From the NCBI GenBank assembly GCA_964467255.1, contig CAYXPR010000001.1, positions 1 through 64,000 on the forward strand: a DNA stretch of 64,000 nucleotides. The letters are read 5' to 3'. Both the position numbers and the translations under genes were made by a program. Shown piece by piece: positions 42,292-50,784 of the stretch (the stretch's first letter is position 1; each line of letters begins with the position of its first letter). Source of the DNA: CAYXPR01 sp964467255. Its GTDB lineage: Bacteria > Pseudomonadota > Alphaproteobacteria > Rickettsiales > RGZB01. The notes under the pieces were generated by a model. It saw only the letters and a program-made list of their open reading frames with translations. It ran no database searches and had not been told where the DNA came from.

Positions 42292-43572
42292 TTAACGCAG
42301 GCGTTCGATTTTCGCGCCGCAGCCGGAAAGTTTTTCTTCCACGTTCTCATAGCCGCGGTCAATGTGATACACGCGGTTGATAACCGAATCACCTTTGGAT
42401 GCCAGTGCGGCCAGCACCAGTGAAACCGAAGCGCGCAAATCGGTCGCCATCACTTCGGCGTCTTTCAGTTCCTTCACGCCGTGGATGCGTGCCGTCTTGC
42501 CGTCAATATCAATGCGTGCACCCATACGAATTAGTTCCGGTACGTGCATAAAGCGATTCTCGAAAATATTTTCATCCATCACCGACTCACCATCGGCCAA
42601 GCAGCAGAGCGCCATGAACTGTGCCTGCATGTCGGTGGCAAATTCGGGGTAAGGCGCGGTGGAAAGGCGCAGCGGTTTAATTTTGCCTTTGTGTTTCACC
42701 CGCATGGTGGTGGCGGTGGTGGTCACTTCCGAGCCTGCTTCTTTTAGGGCTTCAATCGTGGCGCCCATAATATCGGGGCGGACACCCGTTAGCTCAATGT
42801 CCCCACCCGTAATAGCAGCGGCAACGGCATAAGTGCCGGCCTCAATGCGGTCGGGAATCACGGCATAGTCTGCGCCGGAAAGTTCGGGCACGCCTTCAAT
42901 AGTTAACGTGTCTGTATCAATACCGGTGATGCGTGCGCCCATGGCGTTCAGGCAGTGGGCGAGGTCTGAAACTTCCGGCTCACGCGCGGCATTTTTAATC
43001 ACGGTTTTACCTTTGGCGATGCTGGCGGCCATCAGCACATTTTCGGTTGCGCCTACCGAAACAAATGGGAACTCAATCACCGCTCCTTTCAGGCCATTGG
43101 GTGCTTCAGCCTGAATGTAGCCATGCTCTAGCTGAATCACGGCGCCCATTTTTTCCAGTGCCATCAGGTGCAGGTCAATCGGGCGCGGGCCAATCGCGCA
43201 GCCACCAGGCAGCGATACGCGCGCTAACTTAAAGCGTGCAAGCAGAGGGCCAAGCACCACCACCGATGCACGCATCTTGCGTACGATTTCATAGGGTGCC
43301 GTTGTGCTGGTGAGGTTATTTGCCGTGAGCGAGAGCACGCGCCCCATGTGGCCACCATTTTCGGCACTGCCATCAAGGCTGATATCCACACCAAGGTTAA
43401 TCAGCAGGTTCGCCATGGTGGTAATGTCCATCAAGTGCGGCACGTTGGAAAGGCGCAAAGGTTTGGCGGAAAGCAGGCAGGCGGCCATCAGGGGCAGGGC
43501 GGCATTTTTCGCGCCGCCGATTTCGATTTTACCCACCAGCGGAATACCGCCTTTAACCTTAATTTTGTCCAT
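42292..43572 (-). CDS. murA: UDP-N-acetylglucosamine 1-carboxyvinyltransferase MurA
   Basis: MurA adds enolpyruvate to UDP-GlcNAc in the first committed step of peptidoglycan synthesis. The active-site cysteine is present in LPGGCAIGPRP, so a fosfomycin-sensitive type is expected. The GGAKNAALPLMAA start and AGTYAVAAA segment are typical. Length 426 residues is normal. It lies three bases after dcd on the same strand. Confidence 0.97.
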   Translation of the reverse strand: MDKIKVKGGIPLVGKIEIGGAKNAALPLMAACLLSAKPLRLSNVPHLMDITTMANLLINLGVDISLDGSAENGGHMGRVLSLTANNLTSTTAPYEIVRKMRASVVVLGPLLARFKLARVSLPGGCAIGPRPIDLHLMALEKMGAVIQLEHGYIQAEAPNGLKGAVIEFPFVSVGATENVLMAASIAKGKTVIKNAAREPEVSDLAHCLNAMGARITGIDTDTLTIEGVPELSGADYAVIPDRIEAGTYAVAAAITGGDIELTGVRPDIMGATIEALKEAGSEVTTTATTMRVKHKGKIKPLRLSTAPYPEFATDMQAQFMALCCLADGESVMDENIFENRFMHVPELIRMGARIDIDGKTARIHGVKELKDAEVMATDLRASVSLVLAALASKGDSVINRVYHIDRGYENVEEKLSGCGAKIERLR

Positions 43573-43575
43573 GGC

Positions 43576-44166
43576 TTAAATTTTCGGTAGGGTCACGCCC
43601 GTTTGCTTCATGTATTTTCCCGCGCGGTCAGCATAAGACGTTTCGCACACGGAGTCGCCTTTTAAAAACAGGAACTGGCACGCGCCCTCATTGGCATAAA
43701 TTTTAGCAGGCAGCGGGGTGGTGTTCGAAAATTCCAGCGTCACATGGCCTTCCCATTCGGGCTCAAGCGGGGTGACGTTCACAATAATGCCGCAGCGTGC
43801 GTAGGTCGATTTGCCGACGCAAATCACCAGCACATCACGCGGGATGCGGAAATATTCCACCGTGCGGGCGAGCGCAAAGCTGTTGGGCGGAATGATACAC
43901 ACATCCGTCTTGCGGTCGACAAAGCCGTTCTTATCAAAATTCTTGGGGTCTACCGTAGCGGAGTCGATATTGGTGAAAATCTTGAATTCATCCGACACGC
44001 GCGCGTCATAGCCATAGGATGAAACGCCGAAGGAAATCAGCCCTTGGTTTTTCTGGTCTTTCTTTTGCAGTGTGTCCACGAAAGGGTCAATCATCCCCTT
44101 GGCTTTTGCCATGTCGCGGATCCAGCTATCAGGCATGATAGGCACGGTGGGTCTCTCCGTTGTCAA
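43576..44166 (-). CDS. dcd: dCTP deaminase
   Basis: Dcd deaminates dCTP to dUTP to feed thymidylate synthesis. The trimeric dUTPase-like fold shows GVSSYGYDAR, the catalytic glutamate in VTLEFSN, and VGKSTYARCGI. Length is 196 residues from the ATG at 44166; an ATG ten codons downstream (MPDSWIRDM) gives the more usual family start, so the true N-terminus is uncertain. It precedes murA closely. Confidence 0.95.
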   Translation of the reverse strand: MTTERPTVPIMPDSWIRDMAKAKGMIDPFVDTLQKKDQKNQGLISFGVSSYGYDARVSDEFKIFTNIDSATVDPKNFDKNGFVDRKTDVCIIPPNSFALARTVEYFRIPRDVLVICVGKSTYARCGIIVNVTPLEPEWEGHVTLEFSNTTPLPAKIYANEGACQFLFLKGDSVCETSYADRAGKYMKQTGVTLPKI

Positions 44167-44243
44167 AAATAGGATTATTTGATGTTGTCATAGGGGCAAA
44201 TGGCGGTTCACGCAAGCCTGAAGTGCCCGAAGGGGTAAAACGG

Positions 44244-44522
44244 CTATTTACTGCCGCCGCGCCACATGCCTTTGCTTTTCTTTTTAGCGGCCAGCACGCG
44301 CCCACGCAGCTGCTGCGCCTTGGTGAGCCAATCCATATTCACCTGCTCGTTCACTGGTGTTGAAAATCCGCCCATGCCCATCCCCGGTTTTTTGCTTTCG
44401 GTTCGTTTACGAATATTCTGCCTGTTTTCTTCGTGGATTCGCTCAGCCTCAAGAATGTTGTGCAGCTTTTTATTGCGTGCAAGAACCTTCTCTTTTTTCG
44501 TTTTTGGTATGTGCTTAGCCAC
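44244..44522 (-). CDS. Small basic hypothetical protein
   Basis: A 92-residue, very Lys/Arg-rich soluble protein starting with GTG at 44522 and having a glycine/methionine-rich centre (GMGMGGF). I do not recognise it. No clear ribosome site is seen, but the composition is protein-like and its reading frame lies on the same strand as the neighbouring dcd and murA genes. Charge suggests nucleic-acid or ribosome contact, which is only a guess. Confidence 0.5.
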   Translation of the reverse strand: MAKHIPKTKKEKVLARNKKLHNILEAERIHEENRQNIRKRTESKKPGMGMGGFSTPVNEQVNMDWLTKAQQLRGRVLAAKKKSKGMWRGGSK

Positions 44523-44561
44523 ACCACAGAATATACATGAAAAATCGGGCCTAAAAAAGCC

Positions 44562-44699
44562 TTATTTCTTAGGTTTAGGCTGTTGTTTGCGGCGCAAAAG
44601 GTTCGCCCTTAGGGAAGACTCCAACCGGTCTTTTTTCTTGTTTCCTTGGCCGTTTTTAGCGGCGATCGTGGCATTTTTTGAGTCTTTTTTCTTGTCCAT
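44562..44699 (-). CDS. 45-residue basic small protein
   Basis: An ATG at 44699 opens a 45-codon frame ending TAA at 44562. The peptide is Lys-rich with a C-terminal motif RLESSLRANLLRRKQQ; I recall short alphaproteobacterial proteins with a similar LRANLRRRKxQ end, often near cell-wall genes, but could not verify this. Ribosome site is weak. Function unknown. Confidence 0.5.
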   Translation of the reverse strand: MDKKKDSKNATIAAKNGQGNKKKDRLESSLRANLLRRKQQPKPKK

Positions 44700-44815
44700 G
44701 GCTTGTTTTATGCTGCTCTCATGCGTTTAACTGCTTGCCTTTCGGGCAATTATATTTTAAGTGTGCATCCCTGCAAGTTCTAAAGGGTAAATTTCCCCTC
44801 TAAGAAGCATCAAGA

Positions 44816-44890
44816 GCCGCTATAGCTCAGTGGCAGAGCGCGTCATTGGTAATGACGAGGCCCCGGGTCCGATTCCCGGTAGCGGCACCA
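44816..44890 (+). tRNA. tRNA-Thr (anticodon GGT), CCA encoded
   Basis: A full cloverleaf is visible: acceptor stem GCCGCTA/TAGCGGC, D stem GCTC/GAGC, anticodon stem CGTCA/TGACG with anticodon GGT at 44848-44850, T arm CCGGG...CCCGG with the GTCCGATTC loop, discriminator A and an encoded CCA at 44888-44890. It reads ACC and ACU threonine codons. A run of six T residues follows immediately and overlaps the stop codon of the convergent sulfotransferase gene. Confidence 0.97.
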
Positions 44891-44894
44891 TTTT

Positions 44895-46376
44895 TTAGAG
44901 GCCCAGTTTTTTCTTCAAGGGGGCTAAGTGTTTTTCATAATGCTTCCAGCGCCCGATAGAGGAGGTATACACTTTTTGTCGCACCTGAAAGGCGCTGGCG
45001 CTTTTCACGCTTCCACCACTCTCTTGGAAATGAAGGCAGCTCTCATGCCACTTTATGCCGCAATAGCGCACCATCTCTTTGGCGTTTGATTCCAGATTCT
45101 GCGCCAAGTCTTCATAGGCAATCGTATAGATCTCACCGGGGAAAATAGATTTCCAGTGGTTCATAAGCCTGTTGTGACAGTGGTAATAATGCGCATAGCG
45201 CTCAAAATCCCTGCTCCAATCGACGCCCTCGGTGAATTTGATAAAATAATTGGAAAGTGCATTATCCAGCGGGTCACGCGTGATATGGATAATTTTAGCG
45301 TTCGGGAAAAGCAATTTTGCCATTCCTACATGCCAAAAATTATACGGCATCTTATCAACGATATGCGGCCTGCCATCCGCCATTTTTTGCAACGCCAAGA
45401 GGTAGTCATTGCCGATGCGCTGGAGCACGTTCGGCGCCACCCGACTCATATTTTCCGGGTAAGCACCCAGCGCCTGAATGGCGGGGTTGTTGCGCAGCTC
45501 GCCCAGCGTTTTTTGCTCTCCCAGCCCTTTTATGTCAGGGTGATTCGCCAGAATTTGTTCACACAGCGTAGTGCCGGAGCGCGGCATGCCGAGCACGTAA
45601 ATGGGCATAGTAGAAAGGTTGCCGATATTTTTGCGGGCGGCAAAAAACTCCGCATGAAACACACGGATGATATCATCAATCATGGCATCGATTTTTTGCT
45701 TCTTGGGTGCATAGTCCGGCAGCATGTGTATCATCATGCGGTTGGCTTTTTCGATGGTGGCAAAGGCTTCATCGTAGCGCCCCACATCATTGTAAGCGCG
45801 GCCTAGGCCGAACAGCAGAAACGCATTTCTATCATTCGGCGTAAGCGCATCTTTCGCCAGCGCCTCCATGTTTTTTATGAGGATTTCATCTTCTGCCGAT
45901 ATTTTCTTTGCCTGCGTGTAATAGTAATATGCCATGCCAGATTTCGGGTTGAGTTCCAGCACCTTTTTTAATGCGTTTTCTGCTTCTTTAAAGCGCCCCG
46001 CATTGATGAGAATCACGCCACGGTTCATATAAATGCTGATGTCGCAGGAATGGTCATTGTTGGCATTAGCAGCACGTTCTGCGCGTTCTAATGCCAGCAG
46101 GGCGGCCTTCGAATCACCCTTATGTTCGTGAATGCCGCACATGTCTACCAAGGCTTTTGGAAGCCCAAGGGGTAGTTTTGTTGCGTTTGCTTTTTCCAAT
46201 AATTTCAGCGCGAAGGGATGTAAATTTTTCTGCACACAAAAGCGCGACGCGGTGATGTAATGATTCACATCACCTGTGTGTTCAATCAACGCATCCAGCT
46301 GCGCCTCGGCTTCGCTGAGTTGGTCTTTCTCAACCAGCGTATATATTTTTTCCAGCTGCGGTTCGTGGCCTGTCAT
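44895..46376 (-). CDS. TPR-sulfotransferase fusion protein
   Basis: A 493-residue protein. Residues 1-250 form about six tetratricopeptide-like repeats (for example GRFKEAENALKKVLELNP and GRYDEAFATIEKANR). The C-terminal half is a PAPS-dependent sulfotransferase: the 5'-phosphosulfate loop is GMPRSGTT and the 3'-phosphate site is ITRDPLDNALSNYF. It probably sulfates a protein or saccharide recruited by the TPR part; the substrate is unknown. It stands alone, with its stop codon in the T-run after tRNA-Thr, and converges with that tRNA. Confidence 0.88.
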   Translation of the reverse strand: MTGHEPQLEKIYTLVEKDQLSEAEAQLDALIEHTGDVNHYITASRFCVQKNLHPFALKLLEKANATKLPLGLPKALVDMCGIHEHKGDSKAALLALERAERAANANNDHSCDISIYMNRGVILINAGRFKEAENALKKVLELNPKSGMAYYYYTQAKKISAEDEILIKNMEALAKDALTPNDRNAFLLFGLGRAYNDVGRYDEAFATIEKANRMMIHMLPDYAPKKQKIDAMIDDIIRVFHAEFFAARKNIGNLSTMPIYVLGMPRSGTTLCEQILANHPDIKGLGEQKTLGELRNNPAIQALGAYPENMSRVAPNVLQRIGNDYLLALQKMADGRPHIVDKMPYNFWHVGMAKLLFPNAKIIHITRDPLDNALSNYFIKFTEGVDWSRDFERYAHYYHCHNRLMNHWKSIFPGEIYTIAYEDLAQNLESNAKEMVRYCGIKWHESCLHFQESGGSVKSASAFQVRQKVYTSSIGRWKHYEKHLAPLKKKLGL

Positions 46377-46437
46377 GGGGCGGTATTATGGGGTGAGCCA
46401 ACTATTTTGGCAATTTCATATCATGGGCTTCCGGCAT

Positions 46438-46470
46438 AAAAAAGGCCGCACAGTAAAGTGCGGCCTTTTT
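46438..46470 (-). terminator. Bidirectional intrinsic terminator after the pilin gene
   Basis: A 13-base-pair stem (46439-46451 with 46458-46470), six-base loop AGTAAA, and A/T runs on both sides. It lies 20 bases after the pilin-like gene on the minus strand and 60 bases upstream of the sulfotransferase start. Confidence 0.9.
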
Positions 46471-46489
46471 ATTCTTATCCAACCAAAGG

Positions 46490-47254
46490 TTAGCCGCTGA
46501 TGCGGATTTCCAGTGGGCAGAGGTTTACTTCCACCGACACGTTATATTCGTCCGGTGCAGGAGCCACACCCGTTGCAATGCAAGCACCAGCAGCGCCAGC
46601 GGCGCCTTCTGGAACGTTAGCAAAGTCAGGAGCGATAATGGTACCTGCGGCGTTCGTAGCGCGCACGATGCCCGTTGCTGGTGCACCGTCATCCAGTTTG
46701 GAATCGATACCGAATGCTTCAGCAGGCGTTAAACCTTCACCATAGTTGAAGCCGTCAGCATCCACAGAGATGCCATAATAGTTCAGCGAAGAACCAGCAC
46801 GGGAGAACGCAACAATACCACCCTTTTTCAGCTTGTTTTCAGGGAAGTCGGTGCCGAGGACTGCGCCCGTAGCAGTATAGTTACCGCCAATCAGGTTAGC
46901 GGCGCTCAGCTGATGCCAGAACTGCTGCGCTTCATTAGCAAAAGCGGCCAGCGCGCCTGGGGGCGTTGCGCCATTGTCAATCAGGCCGTTACCGTTACCA
47001 TTCGCAACGTTTGCGCCAAGGTTGAAGGCTACTGCGCGGGTGAAGTCACCTGGCAGGCCGTCATACTTGGAGCGGAACGTGTTGATAGCTGCGTCATATT
47101 GCTGCGTCTGTGATACCAACGCACGCACCTGAGCGGCTTTAATAAGGTCCTGACCGACCAGCACACCACCGACGATAAGGCCGATGATCACCAGCACGAT
47201 CGAAAGCTCTACTAGCGTAAAGCCTTTCTCATTCTGTTTTTGTTTGTAAACCAT
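46490..47254 (-). CDS. Type IV pilin-like protein (orphan prepilin)
   Basis: A 254-residue prepilin. A short basic leader (KQKQNEKG) is followed by the cleavage and methylation signature GFTLVELSIVLVIIGLIVGG, with Glu at mature position 5. The body is Gly/Ala/Asn-rich with two cysteines near the end (GACIA and NLCPLE) that could close a disulfide loop. The ATG at 47254 has a strong GGAGGA ribosome site; an in-frame upstream start at 47299 is not used in my view. No pilus or type II secretion assembly genes are in the window. An intrinsic terminator follows. Confidence 0.85.
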   Translation of the reverse strand: MVYKQKQNEKGFTLVELSIVLVIIGLIVGGVLVGQDLIKAAQVRALVSQTQQYDAAINTFRSKYDGLPGDFTRAVAFNLGANVANGNGNGLIDNGATPPGALAAFANEAQQFWHQLSAANLIGGNYTATGAVLGTDFPENKLKKGGIVAFSRAGSSLNYYGISVDADGFNYGEGLTPAEAFGIDSKLDDGAPATGIVRATNAAGTIIAPDFANVPEGAAGAAGACIATGVAPAPDEYNVSVEVNLCPLEIRISG

Positions 47255-47561
47255 TTTAGTTCCTCCGGTAAATTTAAGTACGCTATTTAACACACACATC
47301 GCCCTTTATGGGCAAACAGGGCAAGAATGCCATTCCTTGCAGCATAAAACTACTCATTTTGTAAACTGTTTCAAAATGCATAACGATTTTTGAACGGCGT
47401 GTTGCGCGCCTGCAAAAACATCATAAATAATCGTTATAAATCAATTTGATATACAAAATGCAAAACGCGGCCTACGGCGGAAAAAACCAGTTTACGGCTT
47501 ATAAACGGCAATACATGTTTTGTGATAGGTAAAAACGCGGCACTCTGAACGCCCCAAAGCG
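47255..47561 (-). other. 307-base AT-rich gap upstream of the pilin gene
   Basis: This gap contains the upstream region of the pilin gene (minus strand). TTGAAA followed after 16 bases by TAGTTT is the best promoter guess, and it is poor. A small GCCC/GGGC hairpin lies near the coding start at about 47303-47316. I see no ORF with a ribosome site and no sigma-54 motif. Confidence 0.4.
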
Positions 47562-48341
47562 TTATTGCAGCATGCTCTGAATCAGCAGCATATCCTGCCA
47601 AGCAAGGCGCTTTTGCTGGGGTGAGCGCAGCAAATAAGACGGGTGGAAGGTTACGATAACCTTGTAATCATTTGAATTGTATGAGTTTTTAATTGTATGC
47701 AGTTTGCCGCGCAGGCGGGAAACGTTGGTTTTATCATCCACGAGTACGGCGGCAGCGGTCCCGCCCACCATCACCAGTAAGGCTGGGTTCATCAGTGCGA
47801 TGTGCTTCTCCACGAAGGGGCGGCAGATGTCGAGTTCCTCCGGCGTAGGGCGGCGGTTGCCTGGCGGGCGCCAGAAAATCGTATTGGTGATGTAAGCATT
47901 TTCAGCGCGCGAAAGCCCGATGCTGGCTAGCATATTATCGAGTAGCTTGCCGCTGGCACCGCAAAAAGGAATGCCTTCAATATCTTCATTTGCTCCGGGT
48001 GCTTCGCCCACCAGCATGATGCGCGCTTTCGGGTTGCCGTCAGCGAACACGGTTTTGGTAGCAGTTTTGCAAATGGCAAGGCCATCAAACGCACACACGG
48101 CTTCGCGCAGTTCATCCAGCGTTTTGGCTTTGTCAGCGAGCTCTTTTGCTTTTTTCGCAGCAGCAGAGGCAACTCCGCCCAGTGCGGGCGCAGCAATCGG
48201 TGCAGTGGCGGCTTGCACCACAGGGGCTGCAGCGCTTTCCGTTTTTTTCACGGGTGCACGCAGGCGGTTTTGCGGCACATTCTCAAACGCTTCATCTGCA
48301 CCCATTTGCACCTGCCATGTAAGATAGTCTAAACTTTTCAA
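47562..48341 (-). CDS. Family 4-type uracil-DNA glycosylase
   Basis: A 259-residue uracil-DNA glycosylase of the UdgA/SPO1-pol-related type that removes uracil from DNA. Conserved blocks are VFADGNPKARIMLVGEAPG, the GIPFCGASGKLLDNML region, ITNTIFWRPPGNR, and the HPSYLLR end with its catalytic-region histidine. The usual four-cysteine iron-sulfur set is incomplete, as in other alphaproteobacterial members I recall. An Ala/Pro-rich segment of about 50 residues joins the N-terminal YLTWQVQMGADEA motif to the catalytic domain. It is divergent from the ETF oxidoreductase gene. Confidence 0.9.
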   Translation of the reverse strand: MKSLDYLTWQVQMGADEAFENVPQNRLRAPVKKTESAAAPVVQAATAPIAAPALGGVASAAAKKAKELADKAKTLDELREAVCAFDGLAICKTATKTVFADGNPKARIMLVGEAPGANEDIEGIPFCGASGKLLDNMLASIGLSRAENAYITNTIFWRPPGNRRPTPEELDICRPFVEKHIALMNPALLVMVGGTAAAVLVDDKTNVSRLRGKLHTIKNSYNSNDYKVIVTFHPSYLLRSPQQKRLAWQDMLLIQSMLQ

Positions 48342-48410
48342 TGTCTTGCCTGCGAACCGTTAACACGTTACGATGTGCAGTATAAGTGCCCTAATCACAG
48401 GATGGCAAGC

Positions 48411-50066
48411 ATGAATGAACCCGTACAGGAATCCACCGCAACCGAGGTGATGGAATTTGACGTTGTTATTGTCGGGGCGGGGCCTAGCGGATTATCCGCC
48501 GCCATTCGTTTGCGCCAGCTGGCGGCCGAAAAAGGCAAAGATATTTCCGTGTGTGTGGTAGAAAAAGGTTCCGAAGTGGGCGCGCATATTCTCTCCGGCG
48601 CGGTGCTCGAACCACGTGCGCTGAATGAACTGATTCCAGACTGGAAAGAAAAAGGCGCGCCGCTGAATACGCCTGCAACGGAAGACCGCTTCATGTTCCT
48701 CACGCCGTCAAAGGCCTTTCGTTTGCCCACACCGCCGCAAATGAATAATCATGGCAACTACATCATCAGCCTTGGTAATTTGTGCCGCTGGCTAGCGCAG
48801 CAGGCCGAGGGGTTGGGTGTGCAGATTTTCCCAGGCTTTCCTGCAAGGCAGGTACTGTTTGATGAAAAAGGTAATGTGAACGGCGTGCTCACGGGTGAAT
48901 TCGGCCGCGCAAAAAACGGCGAGAAGAAAGACAGCTACCAGCCGCCGATGGCGCTGAAGGGCAAATATACTTTATTCGCCGAAGGTTGCCGTGGTTCGCT
49001 CACGCGCGGGCTTGAGGCAAAGTTTAATCTGCGCCAGAACGCACAGCCGCAGACCTATGGAATCGGTATCAAAGAGCTCTGGGAAATCAAACCGGAAAAC
49101 CATAAGGAAGGCACGGTGTGGCACAGTGTCGGCTGGCCGATGGATACAGAAACCTATGGCGGCTCGTTCCTCTATCACCTCGAAAATAATCAGGTGGCGG
49201 TGGGTTATGTGATTGGGCTGGATTATGCGAACCCTTACCTCACGCCGTTTAAAGAATTCCAGCGCTTTAAAAATCACCCCGAGGTGCGCAAAGTGCTGCT
49301 GGGCGGTAAGCGCATTGCTTATGGCGCGCGTGCGCTGAACGAAGGCGGATATCAATCCATTCCGCAGCTCGTGTTCCCCGGTGGCGCCACCATCGGCTGT
49401 GCGGCAGGTTTCCTGAACGTACCGAAAATCAAAGGCACGCACACAGCGATGAAGTCTGGCATGCTGGCGGCAGAAAGCGTGGTGGATGCATTGTTGGCGA
49501 ACCGCGCGAACGATGTGCTCGAAACCTACCCTGAGAAAATAAAATCTTCGTGGATTTATCCGGAGCTGAAAGCCGTGCGCAACATCCGCCCTGCTTTCCG
49601 TTTTGGTCTTTTTGCAGGGTTGATATATGCCGCGCTTGATACTTTCTTGCTGCGCGGAAAAGCACCGTGGACATTCAAACACCATGCAGATAATGCGTGC
49701 CTGAAGCCGGCCAAGCAATGCACGCCGATTGAATATCCTGCGCCGGATAACGAGGTGTCGTTTGATCTGCTTTCATCCGTGTTTATCTCGAACACGAACC
49801 ACGAGGAAGACCAGCCTGCGCACCTCACGCTCAAAGATACCGCCGTGCCGGTTGCACATAATCTTGCCACGTATGATGGGCCAGAACAGCGTTACTGCCC
49901 TGCGGGCGTGTATGAGTTTATCAAAGGTGAAGATGGTGCACCGCGCCTGCAGATTAACGCGCAGAATTGCGTACACTGCAAAACCTGTGATATTAAGGAT
50001 CCGTCGCAAAATATCGTGTGGGTCACACCTGAAGGTGGTGGTGGGCCGAATTATCCGAACATGTAG
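48411..50066 (+). CDS. Electron transfer flavoprotein-ubiquinone oxidoreductase
   Basis: This membrane-associated flavoprotein passes electrons from ETF (fatty-acid and amino-acid oxidation) to quinone. It has an N-terminal FAD-binding VIVGAGPSGLSAA, the GGYQSIPQLVFPGG segment, and a C-terminal 4Fe-4S domain with CPAGVYEF and CVHCKTCDIKDP cysteines. ATG 48411 has AGGATGG five bases upstream; ATG 48402 is an alternative. Length is about 551 residues. It is followed seven bases later by a short flagellar export gene. Confidence 0.95.
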   Translation: MNEPVQESTATEVMEFDVVIVGAGPSGLSAAIRLRQLAAEKGKDISVCVVEKGSEVGAHILSGAVLEPRALNELIPDWKEKGAPLNTPATEDRFMFLTPSKAFRLPTPPQMNNHGNYIISLGNLCRWLAQQAEGLGVQIFPGFPARQVLFDEKGNVNGVLTGEFGRAKNGEKKDSYQPPMALKGKYTLFAEGCRGSLTRGLEAKFNLRQNAQPQTYGIGIKELWEIKPENHKEGTVWHSVGWPMDTETYGGSFLYHLENNQVAVGYVIGLDYANPYLTPFKEFQRFKNHPEVRKVLLGGKRIAYGARALNEGGYQSIPQLVFPGGATIGCAAGFLNVPKIKGTHTAMKSGMLAAESVVDALLANRANDVLETYPEKIKSSWIYPELKAVRNIRPAFRFGLFAGLIYAALDTFLLRGKAPWTFKHHADNACLKPAKQCTPIEYPAPDNEVSFDLLSSVFISNTNHEEDQPAHLTLKDTAVPVAHNLATYDGPEQRYCPAGVYEFIKGEDGAPRLQINAQNCVHCKTCDIKDPSQNIVWVTPEGGGGPNYPNM

Positions 50067-50072
50067 GGCGTT

Positions 50073-50393
50073 ATGGCCAAGGATGATGATAAAAAAGGGT
50101 TGGGCGCGGAAGAAATCGATAAGCTTCTTGCGGTCGCGCTGGAGTATGATTTAGAGGAAGCAGATCCTGCGCCAAAAATCACGGCCAAAGGGCGCGGCTT
50201 TCTGGCCCAGCAGATTGTGGACGTAGCGCGTAAGCACGGCGTGGCCATTCACCGCGACGCGGATTTGGTGGAAATTTTGTCTGTACTCGACTTGGAATCT
50301 TATATACCTTTGGAAACCTATGTGGCGGTCGCGGAAATTATTTCCTATGTGTACCGCAAGAATGCTGCAATTGGCGCAGCGAAGAAAAAATAA
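50073..50393 (+). CDS. FlhB-like C-terminal domain protein (FhlB type)
   Basis: A 106-residue cytoplasmic protein that resembles only the C-terminal domain of flagellar export switch FlhB: PKITAKGRGFLAQQIVDVARKHGV in outline (residues 34-57), then IPLETYVAVAEIISYVYR. The autocleavage NPTH motif is absent and there are no membrane helices. Such stand-alone homologues accompany flagellar clusters and may replace or modulate the FlhB export gate in substrate switching. It precedes a coiled-coil gene, fliO and fliP. Confidence 0.85.
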   Translation: MAKDDDKKGLGAEEIDKLLAVALEYDLEEADPAPKITAKGRGFLAQQIVDVARKHGVAIHRDADLVEILSVLDLESYIPLETYVAVAEIISYVYRKNAAIGAAKKK

Positions 50394-50415
50394 CCACGGG
50401 TTCTTTAGGTAGCGC

Positions 50416-50772
50416 ATGCGCGAGCAGAAAAAAGCCGAAGAAATGCTAGAGCTGGTGGAAGCGCGGCTCGATGAATACCGCCTGAATTTAGCAAGCGGCA
50501 AAGAGGTGGATTTAAAGGGCTTTGAAGAGCGCGTGCACCTGCTGTGCGAAATGGTAACGGCGCTGCCAAAAGAACAATCGCAGCAGTTTGAAGCACGGAT
50601 GAAACATCTTTCAGTAAGCCTGAACGATATTTCAGCAGCGCTCACCAAACAATATGAAGCGGTGAAGCAGGAACTAAAAGGATTGGAAGCAAAGCAAAAG
50701 GCACGCGATGCCTATGCGCGCACCACGAACATGCCCGGCCTTCCGCCCAAACCCTCTGACGACCAAAAATAG
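50416..50772 (+). CDS. Coiled-coil hypothetical protein in flagellar string
   Basis: A 118-residue helical, charged protein with likely coiled coils (residues 5-35 and 75-100) and a proline-rich end. I do not recognise a family. Placed 22 bases after the FlhB-like gene and 12 before fliO, it may be a flagellar chaperone or export accessory; this rests on location and composition only. Confidence 0.65.
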   Translation: MREQKKAEEMLELVEARLDEYRLNLASGKEVDLKGFEERVHLLCEMVTALPKEQSQQFEARMKHLSVSLNDISAALTKQYEAVKQELKGLEAKQKARDAYARTTNMPGLPPKPSDDQK

Positions 50773-50784
50773 GCAACGGAATTT

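Noticed and set aside
44735..44760. TTGCC/GGCAA mini-hairpin followed by an AT-rich stretch upstream of tRNA-Thr
   Set aside because: Five-base stem only, and no plus-strand gene ends there; too weak to call a terminator.
48972..49718. 248-codon open frame antisense to the ETF-quinone oxidoreductase gene
   Set aside because: Arg/His/Phe-rich shadow of a clear gene, no ribosome site.
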